DNA of 40,402 nucleotides, from the NCBI GenBank assembly GCA_946612115.1, contig CAMOEI010000009.1:1-40402 (forward strand), in the 5' to 3' direction. Both the position numbers and the translations under genes were made by a program. The notes under the pieces were generated by a model that saw only the letters and a list, made by a program, of their open reading frames with translations, was not told the DNA's origin and made no database searches. Positions 1 to 7,900 of this stretch are shown one piece after another. Positions within the stretch are counted from its first letter, which is position 1; each line of letters starts with the position of its first letter. This DNA is from an uncultured Caryophanales bacterium (GTDB taxonomy: Bacteria; Bacillota_I; Bacilli_A; RFN20; CAG-826).

Positions 1-55
1 TAACTGCATACTTTTACGAAAAAATATGCAATTAAAATTGACACACATTTATCGC
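1..55. repeat. 55-bp direct repeat, left copy
   Basis: This copy matches 1111-1165 at 54 of 55 positions; the only difference is C at 42 against T at 1152. The match ends at base 55 on the right. Its left limit cannot be set because the window starts on it. The repeat begins with TAA, which in the right copy is the stop codon of the Fic gene. The left copy carries the -35 box (TTGACA, 38-43) of the Fic promoter. Confidence 0.95.
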
Positions 56-66
56 TATATTATTAT
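38..66 (+). promoter_or_regulatory. Promoter of the Fic gene, leaderless layout
   Basis: TTGACA at 38-43 and TATTAT at 61-66 are separated by exactly 17 nt, a near-consensus sigma-70/SigA promoter. The -10 box ends only 6 nt before the ATG at 73 and there is no Shine-Dalgarno sequence, so transcription should start at or next to the start codon. The -35 lies inside the direct repeat and the -10 lies just outside it. In the right repeat copy the -35 reads TTGATA. Confidence 0.75.
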
Positions 67-72
67 ATAGTC

Positions 73-1113
73 ATGAAAATAATTAATTTAAAAGAAACTG
101 TCCTAAACTTAAATGACCCTTTTATTATTTCTATGCTTCAAGCTGTAGAAATGAATAGGGGACGAACTTTTAATTTACCAACAAAAGTAAAGTTAAATAG
201 ACTTCATGATTTAAACAAAAGAAGAAGTGTTACTTCTAGTAACGAGATTGAAGGAATTAAAATTGGCAAAATTCGAGAAGAGGACATCTTGCTTAAGCAT
301 ATGGATCCTGAAACAAAGGAAGAATATCTTTTGTTTGGGTATAACAAAGCTTTAGAGAATGTTTTTCAAGTTTATAAATATCAATCTTTGTCTGAATCTT
401 ATATTAAAGATTTACATTATTACCTTTACGAATCCTTAACTCCTGATTTTGGCGGGGAATATAAAACAGAACAAAATTACATACGTGAATTTGATAAGAA
501 TAACAATTTAGTCAGAACAGTTTTTATTCCATCAAAACCTGAAGATGTCGATGGTTTAATGGGCAATTTAGTTTATCAATTTAACGAATGTATGAAAGAT
601 ATAGAATGTAATAAATTGCTTACTATTTTTGCCTTCATTCTAGATTTTTTGTGCATCCATCCTTTCTACGATGGTAATGGTCGTGTATCCCGCTTATTAA
701 CAACATTTTTACTTTTGAAATATGGCTATGAGTTAGACCAATATTATTCTTTTAGTTATGTTATATTAAATAACATCGACAAATATTATGAGTCTTTAGA
801 AAAATCCTCAATTGGGTGGCACGAAGGAAAAAATGACTATGGTTTCTTTGTTCATTTTATGCTTGAATGCCTTAAAGAAGGTTATTCAAAACTAGCGTAT
901 ATCCTTGAAGTAAATTCTATGAACAGTGTTGCAAATGAAAAAGTGTTGAGAGTTATAAATGATTATAAAACCCCGATTACCAAAGGCGGTATTGAAGAAA
1001 TACTTGTTAATCTATCAAGGACTACGATTGAGAAATCACTAGGTGAACTTGTTGGTTTAAAGCGTATTCAAATGATTCAAAAAGGCAAATACACTAAATA
1101 TTATAAAATCTAA
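73..1113 (+). CDS. Fic-domain protein (probable AMPylase) with inhibitory motif and C-terminal winged helix
   Basis: Fic enzymes usually transfer AMP from ATP to a hydroxyl of a target protein. The catalytic motif HPFYDGNGR is intact at residues 196-204 (catalytic His196, phosphate-binding loop to Arg204). An N-terminal Fic_N-like region contains SNEIEG at 56-61, which fits the class II inhibitory motif [S/T]xxxE[G/N] that occludes the ATP gamma-phosphate site. The last ~60 residues look like a winged-helix domain, common in Fic proteins of the DUF4172/Fic_N type. The 346-aa length is normal for this class. The gene stands alone between two 55-bp direct repeats and its stop codon is the first triplet of the right copy. 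No antitoxin gene is adjacent, consistent with self-inhibition. The target is unknown; a mobile or defence-type cargo role is inference. Confidence 0.9.
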   Translation: MKIINLKETVLNLNDPFIISMLQAVEMNRGRTFNLPTKVKLNRLHDLNKRRSVTSSNEIEGIKIGKIREEDILLKHMDPETKEEYLLFGYNKALENVFQVYKYQSLSESYIKDLHYYLYESLTPDFGGEYKTEQNYIREFDKNNNLVRTVFIPSKPEDVDGLMGNLVYQFNECMKDIECNKLLTIFAFILDFLCIHPFYDGNGRVSRLLTTFLLLKYGYELDQYYSFSYVILNNIDKYYESLEKSSIGWHEGKNDYGFFVHFMLECLKEGYSKLAYILEVNSMNSVANEKVLRVINDYKTPITKGGIEEILVNLSRTTIEKSLGELVGLKRIQMIQKGKYTKYYKI

Positions 1114-1165
1114 CTGCATACTTTTACGAAAAAATATGCAATTAAAATTGATACACATTTATCGC
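1111..1165. repeat. 55-bp direct repeat, right copy
   Basis: This is the second copy of the repeat at 1-55, with one mismatch at 1152. It begins exactly at the TAA stop of the Fic gene, so the repeat pair brackets the gene. Either the upstream flank once carried a second fic-like gene ending at position 3 (tandem duplication), or the repeat marks an insertion boundary. Confidence 0.95.
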
Positions 1166-1320
1166 CTGCACTAGAAAAGAAAAGTGAAATTTCCCCCAAA
1201 ATTTTGCCCAATCGGTTTGCTTATCCAAAAATGGTTACTGCTAGAATCAAACATCCAGAGAGTCAATATGAAAGCGTTCGAATAATTGATATTGGAGAAT
1301 GGTTAAATAATAGCAATTAG
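1114..1320 (+). pseudogene. Start-less 3' remnant of an unrecognised gene
   Basis: An open frame directly after the Fic stop runs 68 codons to TAG at 1318-1320 without a convincing start codon or ribosome-binding site. The only in-frame ATG lies about halfway in (around 1231). The conceptual product is rich in charged residues and ends IDIGEWLNNSN. The first 17 codons lie in the direct repeat. It looks like the tail of a gene cut off by the event that created the repeat. No family was recognised, and a chance open frame cannot be excluded. Confidence 0.4.
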
Positions 1321-1359
1321 TATAAAACTGTCATTTGACCCATTCAACAAACACAACAA

Positions 1360-1385
1360 AGTCTGTATAAAATCAGGCTTTTTTA
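1360..1385 (+). terminator. Weak Rho-independent terminator after the Fic region
   Basis: AGTCTG (1360-1365) pairs with CAGGCT (1374-1379), including one G-U pair, around an 8-nt loop. A run of T follows (1379-1384). It would end transcripts from the Fic gene and the remnant. The rest of 1386-1466 is AT-rich; it contains the small palindrome CCAAG-ATTAT-CTTGG at 1428-1442 just before the next gene. Confidence 0.5.
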
Positions 1386-1466
1386 TTTACAATTATTTTA
1401 ATAATTTTTTATTATATATTTGATAAACCAAGATTATCTTGGCACTTGTTTTGGGAGGTAACTCAT

Positions 1467-2294
1467 ATGAACGGAAGTGAACCAGCGAAAAAAGGTGGCG
1501 CGCTTTTTGCTGCTAGTTTAGTTGTTTTAGGCATTGTTTTTGCCGAAGCAACTGCCGCACTTGTACTCCAAGTTGCTAGAAGTGTTGTGCTAGATAAACA
1601 GCAAAAAGGAAGTGGAGGAGATACCCCTGCTCCAGTACCTGAACAAACATACACAATTACATGGCTTAATGATGATGGAACAGTCTTAGAAGTCGACACT
1701 GATGTCGCTAAAGATGCAACTCCATCTTATGATGGAACAACTCCAACAAAAGCGTCTCAAGGATTAATTTCTTATACATTTAAAGGATGGAATCACGAGC
1801 CTACTATTGTGACCGCGAACGCAACTTATGTTGCGACATATACGATCGCGTATAATAACGCTACTGTGACATTTAATATGGGCGGACACGGCAATCAAGT
1901 CGATCCTCAATTGGTTGCTTATAATACTTTAGTTACTAAGCCTGTAGATCCAACCGCGGAAGGCTATGTCTTTGTTGGCTGGTTTAAAGAAGCTACTGCT
2001 TTATTAGCGTGGAACTTTGCAAGTGACAAAGTCACTTCAGATGTTACTCTTTACGCTAGATGGGTTGAAGTTCAGAACCTTACTGTAACGTTTGATAATG
2101 GCGGACATGGAGATCCTGTTGCTTCACAAGTTGTTCCTTATGGTGGCAAAGCAATTAATCCTGGAGCCCCACAAAATTATGACACAGTTAATTGGGAATT
2201 TGTTGGATGGAATTACAACGATGAACCATGGGATTTTAATAATAGTGTGACCAGCGATATGACCCTAGTTGCCGAATGGATTGGCATTAAATAG
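1467..2294 (+). CDS. Membrane-anchored InlB-repeat (Listeria-Bacteroides repeat) surface protein, copy A
   Basis: The product is 275 aa from the ATG at 1467, chosen because GGGAGG (1453-1458) sits 8 nt upstream; a TTG at 1446 would overlap that site. A short basic N-terminus and one membrane segment (about residues 11-36, with the motif FAEATAALVLQV) are followed by a Gly/Pro-rich linker. Then come three beta-rich repeats: a divergent one (TITWLNDDGTVLEVD to ATY) and two classical InlB B-type repeats with FxxGGHG, P-x-GY/FxGW and TSDxTLxAxW. These modules are extracellular and are found in internalins and many gut Firmicutes surface proteins. There is no LPXTG signal, so anchoring should be by the N-terminal helix. 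The next gene is a close paralogue, probably in one operon. Confidence 0.8.
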   Translation: MNGSEPAKKGGALFAASLVVLGIVFAEATAALVLQVARSVVLDKQQKGSGGDTPAPVPEQTYTITWLNDDGTVLEVDTDVAKDATPSYDGTTPTKASQGLISYTFKGWNHEPTIVTANATYVATYTIAYNNATVTFNMGGHGNQVDPQLVAYNTLVTKPVDPTAEGYVFVGWFKEATALLAWNFASDKVTSDVTLYARWVEVQNLTVTFDNGGHGDPVASQVVPYGGKAINPGAPQNYDTVNWEFVGWNYNDEPWDFNNSVTSDMTLVAEWIGIK

Positions 2295-2311
2295 GAAAGA
2301 GGTAAAGAATT

Positions 2312-3154
2312 ATGGAAGAAAATAGACCAGTTAGAAAAGCGAGTAAATTTCCTATTATTTGCCTTGCTATATTAGGATTGATTTTTGCTGAAGCTACCGC
2401 AATGTTGGTACTTCAAGTTATTAAAACAGCAGACACAAAAGGACAAGGTGGAAGTAGCGGAGGAGAGACTCCTATACCAGCTCCTACCCAAGATCCAACA
2501 TACACAATTACATGGCTTAATGATGATGGAACAGTCTTAGAAGTTGACCAAGATGTCGCTCAAGGCGAGATCCCAACTTATGATGGAGTAGCTCCAGCAA
2601 AGTTGTCTGTTGGACTTACATATTATACCTTTGCTGGCTGGAACCACGAAGTGGTTGCTGCTGTTGCTAATACAACATATGTCGCTACATATTCTATTGG
2701 ACATAATAAAGCGACTGTTATCTTTGATATGGGCGGTCATGGTGACCAAGTTGATTCCCAATCTGTCGAATATAATGGCCGTGTAACAAAACCAACTGAC
2801 CCAACCTCAGATGAATACACTTTTTATGGTTGGTATACCGAACCATCATGTACAATTGTGTGGAATTTTGAAACCAACAAAGTAACAACTGATATTACTC
2901 TATATGCAAAGTGGGAAAAAACTATATTCTATACAGTTAGTTTTGATAATGAATATGGCGATCCTATTCCATCGCAAACCATTGCAGCTGGTGGTAAGAT
3001 TACAAATCCTGGCGAACCAGCAAACCTTCCAGATAATATTCACTTTAATAGCTGGATTTATGACGATGGCCATTCTTATATTGAATGGTTGTTTGACACC
3101 ATGGTAGTGACAAGTGACATGACTTTGTTTATGTATTATAGTGAAGCCATTTAG
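2312..3154 (+). CDS. Membrane-anchored InlB-repeat surface protein, copy B
   Basis: This 280-aa paralogue of the preceding gene starts 17 nt after its stop, behind a GAAAGAGG site. It has the same plan: a short cytoplasmic tail, a membrane helix (about residues 13-37, again with FAEATAMLVLQV), a Gly/Ser/Pro linker, the divergent TITWLNDDGTVLEVD repeat and two InlB-type repeats. The last repeat is decayed: its GGHG is replaced by NEYGD and its end reads TSDMTLFMYY instead of the usual LxAxW. DNA identity with copy A is highest around the first repeat, where about 40 bases (2498-2540) repeat those at 1647-1689. This indicates tandem duplication followed by divergence. The gene ends at a strong terminator. 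Function beyond surface display or adhesion is unknown. Confidence 0.8.
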   Translation: MEENRPVRKASKFPIICLAILGLIFAEATAMLVLQVIKTADTKGQGGSSGGETPIPAPTQDPTYTITWLNDDGTVLEVDQDVAQGEIPTYDGVAPAKLSVGLTYYTFAGWNHEVVAAVANTTYVATYSIGHNKATVIFDMGGHGDQVDSQSVEYNGRVTKPTDPTSDEYTFYGWYTEPSCTIVWNFETNKVTTDITLYAKWEKTIFYTVSFDNEYGDPIPSQTIAAGGKITNPGEPANLPDNIHFNSWIYDDGHSYIEWLFDTMVVTSDMTLFMYYSEAI

Positions 3155-3182
3155 CTCGGCCAAATCGATACAAATTAATTTA

Positions 3183-3212
3183 CCAACTCAGAATTATCTG
3201 GGTTGGTTTTTT
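3183..3212 (+). terminator. Strong terminator of the InlB-repeat pair
   Basis: CCAACTCAGA (3183-3192) pairs over 10 bp with TCTGGGTTGG (3197-3206), with one G-U pair and a 4-nt loop. Six T follow (3207-3212). Confidence 0.85.
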
Positions 3213-3234
3213 GTTGGTAAGAAGCCTTTACGTT

Positions 3235-3257
3235 AAAAAAACAGGCATAGCCTGTTT
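3235..3257 (-). terminator. Terminator of the minus-strand XRE gene
   Basis: Read on the minus strand, ACAGGC and GCCTGT (3241-3255) form a 6-bp stem with a 3-nt loop. A T run follows, seen as the A tract at 3235-3241 on the plus strand. It lies just downstream of the gene ending at 3280. Confidence 0.75.
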
Positions 3258-3279
3258 AATTACTACATTTACAATTATG

Positions 3280-3900
3280 TTATTTTCTTAATCTTTCTAA
3301 TAGAATAATCGCTACTTGAACTGGCAAACCAATAAAGAATAAGTACCAGTAGTTTCCTCTATCTAACACCGAGATAAAAGCTGCTAATAAAACGCCCCAA
3401 GCAAAGACTGAATTAAGAATGATACTAACTTTATAATCTTTAAAGAATCTTCTAAAGCCTAAAGAGGCGATTAATGCTGATAGTGGAATAGCCCATAAAA
3501 AGACAACCCACCAGCGGTTCTTTGTAAAATTAGCGGTTCCTAGGTTATAAATACTAGCAACATAAATTGTGATGCAAATAAACCATAAAGCGGTAATAAC
3601 TAAGCTGATAATGGTGATCTTTCTAAAATTATCAGGTGTTTTTGTAAACTTAGATTTGAATTCATTAAAAGTGTGTTTGGTCAAAATAAAGTCAACAGTG
3701 ACCCCATAGTAATCAGCGATTTGTTTTAAAACCTCGACTGATGGAACAACACTTCCTTGTTCCCATTTTGAGACTGTTTTGTCTGAATAATTGAACTTTT
3801 CGCCGAGCTCTAATTGAGTTAATCCAGCGCTTTTTCTGAGATAAATTAAATTCTCTCCAATAATTTTTTCTAACTCTTCCATACGAAATATTTTTAACAT
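3280..3900 (-). CDS. XRE-family helix-turn-helix regulator with C-terminal four-helix membrane domain
   Basis: Residues ~13-70 form a Cro/C1-type helix-turn-helix (GLTQLELGEKF, SDKTVSKWEQG, PSVEVLKQIADYYGV). The remaining ~110 residues hold four hydrophobic segments (about 94-116, 130-149, 160-181 and 184-200), so the DNA-binding domain is tethered to the membrane. Two in-frame ATGs lie 18 nt apart (3900 and 3882) and neither has a Shine-Dalgarno, so the start is uncertain. The gene is divergent from two membrane-anchored proteins of unknown family and separated from them by 171 bp containing a perfect palindrome. Its likely job is to sense an envelope or membrane signal and control itself and the divergent genes. 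That role is inference from layout. Confidence 0.8.
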   Translation of the reverse strand: MLKIFRMEELEKIIGENLIYLRKSAGLTQLELGEKFNYSDKTVSKWEQGSVVPSVEVLKQIADYYGVTVDFILTKHTFNEFKSKFTKTPDNFRKITIISLVITALWFICITIYVASIYNLGTANFTKNRWWVVFLWAIPLSALIASLGFRRFFKDYKVSIILNSVFAWGVLLAAFISVLDRGNYWYLFFIGLPVQVAIILLERLRK

Positions 3901-3968
3901 ACACGAGAGTGGATTTCAATGCATTTATATAATAATTTGATAATTTTTAATAAGAAAATGCATCCAAT

Positions 3969-3983
3969 TCTCAAATTTTGAGA
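3969..3983. promoter_or_regulatory. Perfect 15-bp palindrome, candidate XRE operator
   Basis: TCTCAAA-T-TTTGAGA is perfectly symmetrical and lies between the divergent XRE gene and the gene at 4072. Further GAGAG/CTCTC half-sites occur nearby (about 3905, 3998 and 4023). Symmetry and position fit an operator for the dimeric HTH protein encoded next door. Confidence 0.5.
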
Positions 3984-4048
3984 GTTATTTTCTCGACTCT
4001 CACATTTAGGAAATAAACTTTAGAGAGCGTGCGCCTTGCGTATATGTA

Positions 4049-4054
4049 TATAAT
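4049..4054 (+). promoter_or_regulatory. -10 box upstream of the 294-aa protein gene
   Basis: TATAAT lies 17 nt before the ATG at 4072. No good -35 is found at 17 nt (AGCGTG at 4026-4031), so activation or an extended -10 is possible. The 5' leader would be only about 10 nt, without a Shine-Dalgarno. Confidence 0.45.
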
Positions 4055-4071
4055 TTGCCTCGGTAAATTTT

Positions 4072-4956
4072 ATGATCAACAAAACATTACTGATTTACTT
4101 AATAGTTGGAGGCGCCGCTCTAGGAGTAGGAGGAACCACCGGAGTTGTTGTGAAAAGAGTCACTGGTAGCGAGCAAGTTATTTACAAGGGATTCGATATC
4201 AATAACTACATCATGGATTCGGATAACTTATTAATTGAGTTTGAGAATTATCACGGCAGTTCACCTGAAAGACAATTCACAGTCGCAGAGCTTATTAACA
4301 TCTCCTTAGAAAAGTACCGTAGATGTGAGAACTCATGGTCTCAAGGTATTGGTCTAGCGGACACGATAGTTAAGCAGACAATTCGTAACGCTCAGGTGAA
4401 AAATGGTAACCAATATTATGAAGAGTCTATTTCTCACTCTGATATGGTCTCTGTGGCTAACAAGGTCTATCAAACTGGCGTTGGTACCGAAATCAAACTT
4501 TATTCAGGAACAAATGTTTCTACTGAAAATGCGAATTTCGGATCTACACCTAAGATCTTCGCTTCAGAAGATTATAAAAAGTCCTATGGTAAGACGCTTG
4601 ATGAGATGTTTATCTACCTCATCTGTAACGAAACAGTAAATTCAGGCGAATGTAAAAAGCAAGATGATGGATCATATGTCATTACGTGTGAGTTAGATAC
4701 AGTTATATCTACGTACATGTATAAATATCAAATGAAAACTTTATCAAACTTAGACGGACTTCCAACATTCAGTTATGTGAAGCTCAAATACGTTGTATCA
4801 AGTGACTTCATGTTAAAAACATGTGAAGTTGATGAAAAATTTGAAGCAAGAATGGGTGTTCCTGCAACGATTAGAAACACAATTACCTACACCTATCACC
4901 CAAATGAGTATCTTAAGATACCTGAACCAAATGAAAAATTCAATTATTCCAAATAA
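4072..4956 (+). CDS. Membrane-anchored protein of unknown family (294 aa)
   Basis: No known family was recognised. The N-terminus (about residues 5-27, LLIYLIVGGAALGVGGTTGVVV) is a single membrane segment or uncleaved signal anchor. The remaining ~265 residues are hydrophilic, rich in Tyr, Asn, Ser and Thr, and should be outside the cell. Three cysteines near 185-200 and one further on could form disulfides. There is no lipobox and no LPXTG motif. The gene is first in a pair: the 1152-aa protein starts 16 nt after its stop behind a good ribosome-binding site, so the two are probably co-transcribed and may act together at the cell surface. It is divergent from the membrane-bound XRE regulator. 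The short leader lacks a Shine-Dalgarno. Confidence 0.65.
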   Translation: MINKTLLIYLIVGGAALGVGGTTGVVVKRVTGSEQVIYKGFDINNYIMDSDNLLIEFENYHGSSPERQFTVAELINISLEKYRRCENSWSQGIGLADTIVKQTIRNAQVKNGNQYYEESISHSDMVSVANKVYQTGVGTEIKLYSGTNVSTENANFGSTPKIFASEDYKKSYGKTLDEMFIYLICNETVNSGECKKQDDGSYVITCELDTVISTYMYKYQMKTLSNLDGLPTFSYVKLKYVVSSDFMLKTCEVDEKFEARMGVPATIRNTITYTYHPNEYLKIPEPNEKFNYSK

Positions 4957-4972
4957 AGGAGAATAACGTCAT

Positions 4973-7900
4973 ATGAAAGAAAAGAAAGTAAAAAAGATAA
5001 AACAATTGCCTGGTAAGATTGCTACCGGAGTTAGCGCTTTTATTCTTGCAGCAGCAGGAGCATATTTCCTCACTCCAGTAAAAACTAGAGTGGTGGATTT
5101 AGGAAAGCCAAAAAGCGAAGATGAAGAATATAGTCAAAACTTTGATCACTTCTTAACTAAATTACTCGATTACACCGAAAATGGTATCGATGGTTTACAC
5201 GCTGAATTTGTTGATTTCAACGTTCAATTCCAAGAAGAAGGCAAGGCCTTAAATAATATTGATTTAGATGGTTATTTTGATTTCAAGATGAGAAATCTTA
5301 ATGACATCGAACTCAAAATGGACGCTGATGTGGATTATAACGGAGTTCATCTTCCATTAACTTTTGGTTATGCAGATAGCACTGTCTTTATGGCGTTTAA
5401 AGATCTCAAGATTAAATCTTCAAGCCAAAACACTGACAGTTTATTTACCATCTTTAAATATTATTTAACTTCAAGCGCAGGTTTAAATATTGACGCTGAA
5501 GGACAACTTGATAAACTCGTTAGTTCAGTTATGGGTAGTTCTTCAACAACTGATTTAACTAGCTCATTATCTTCTATTACTGGTGGTGGAATGAGTTTTA
5601 AACTCGGTGATGAAGAAACTGAAAATGGTTATTTATTCACCGTAACTGTCAATAGCAATTCAATGGCGGTTGATATCGAAATTACAACTGATAAAGATTA
5701 CACAATGGAAAACGTTAACTTTAAAAAGTTAGAGGTTGCTGGAGTAAAAATTAGTGGTCAAATCGATATGGATATTAGACCAATCAATATTACAACCCCA
5801 GATTTCTCTAACGGAGAATGGGTTGAAATGATTGCCTATTCTGGTTGGATTGAAAAACTTGCTAACTTATTAGGAGAATCTAATCAAAAATTAGGTATGA
5901 CTTTTGGTTTAGATGTTTCCTTAAAAGGAAAAGAGATGGGCTCTATTAAAGGAGATGTCAATGTTGATTTCTCTAGATTAATTGATTTTACTTCAATTCA
6001 AAATGAGCCAGGTCACGATACCCCTCATATCCCAGGAGATGATCCAAAAGATGAAGGATATGAAGATAAGATTAACGCTAAACGTTCTAAGATGCTTGAT
6101 ACCGTCAAAGAAATGACTAGCAAAGTTCAATTAGGCGTCAATGTTAATATGTATGGTCAAAAAGGAACATTAGAGGAAGCGCCTTTATACGCGACCCTAG
6201 GTGTTGACTATGTCAACAATGATGGTTATATCAGATTAAATGAAAACGAAGGTGTAATGAAAGCGGTCGTTGAAAGCGACACCATTAACTGGTTAATTTC
6301 CGATATGCCAAATCTCATTAATGACACCATTAAATCATTAGGAGTGAATCTTGATTCTTCAAAATTATCTTCTTCATTTGATTTCATCACTGATTCAACT
6401 GTCGTTTCTAGTTTGAAAGAAGGAGATTATTCAAAAATCTTAAATATTTTAAAGACATTAAAATCTACTTCAGAAGATCACATTTATGAAACAGAAGTTG
6501 ATAATGAAATTAAGGTTCAGACTATCACCGAAGGTCAAATTCTCGTTGAGTTAGATTTATCTATTTTAGGATTAGGCGAAAACGCTCTTGTGAAAGTGAT
6601 TCTTGATTCTTCAAGAAAACAAGACGCTCACGTATTAGACGTTGAAGTTAATAACCTTGAAATGGGAGATGTCGAAATCAACTTCAACGTAAAATCATCT
6701 GACTTCAAAGAAGTCAATCCAGGTGATAAAACTACTTATGACAATATGAATTTTTTACCAGGTGTGATTTCTCAAGTCGCAGGAATGGTTCAATCTAAAG
6801 TTGGTTCCTTTGGTCTAGAAGGAAGCGTCTTAGATGATAATGGCTTAGGGCTTACATTAACTGGAGATGCCGTTTTCTCAGATGTCTCCACTAATAGATT
6901 TGGATACGGCCAACTTGAAATCAAACAATATAAATATCACGCTGATAAGGTGTGGTATACACATAATATCGCCCTTGATGTTAGAAATAATAATCCTTCA
7001 ATGATGTCTAAGGACAACAACATCAAGTTCGTCTATGGAAAAGTCAATCCAGGAGAAGGAGAGCACAATATTCAAGGCAAGATGACTGTTCAAACTATCC
7101 TTGATATTAAAGATCTCGTCATGGAATTTGTTAACGGCGCTGCTGGAGAGAGCAAATTCACCAAATTCTTAGCGCCTCTTAAAGAGATGATGACTATGGG
7201 TGAAATTAGCGAAATTGTCGAAAGTGGAGATTACCTTAGCTTTGCTAAGAGCACCTTTATTAAGAAGATTGCTCAATCTAATGGCGGTAACGCTCTTGAC
7301 ATCGTTATTGCCGGAAATATTTTGGGTCTTGATAGCGATTTAAATTTAAGACTCGAACTCGAAGATAATGGTAATGGTTCCAAGAGAATGACACATATTA
7401 GACTCGTTAATCTCAAAGCGGGTGGGAAGACTATTAACTTCTCCGCTTATATCGACGAGAACTATAACGGGGAAGATCACACTCCACTTAATTTAAATGC
7501 CCAATATATGGACTTCTCTGATATCAAAACTTTATTAAGATTTGGTATCAATACCACCGAATTAGGCGTCTATGAATTAAGTGGAACAATTAATTTAACC
7601 GCCTTAAAGATTTTCAATACTGATTTCTATCTCAATGCCTATGTCGTTGTTGACGGTGTCAATGTTAAAGTTTATGTGACCACCCATGTTAAGAAACTAT
7701 TAAGCTTTGCTTCTGGTCTCATTCAAGAAGATTATGGCCTATTTGATGGCACTAAAGACGTTAAATCAGAATTGACCTTTGAAACTTATAAGACAGGTGA
7801 TCCAAATAAGACAAATGATATCGGAGGATATTTCGATATTAAGAGATCGATCACTCACACTGAAACTTACACTGACTGGACATTCCCATTTGTTCATACT

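Noticed and set aside
1-1165. Direct repeats read as ends of an insertion sequence
   Set aside because: No transposase, no terminal inverted repeats, and 55 bp is far longer than a normal target-site duplication. It was kept as a direct-repeat/duplication observation only.
1463-1699. 78-codon minus-strand open frame over the start of the first InlB-repeat gene
   Set aside because: It lies entirely antisense to a gene with a strong ribosome-binding site and recognisable domains, and has no promoter of its own.
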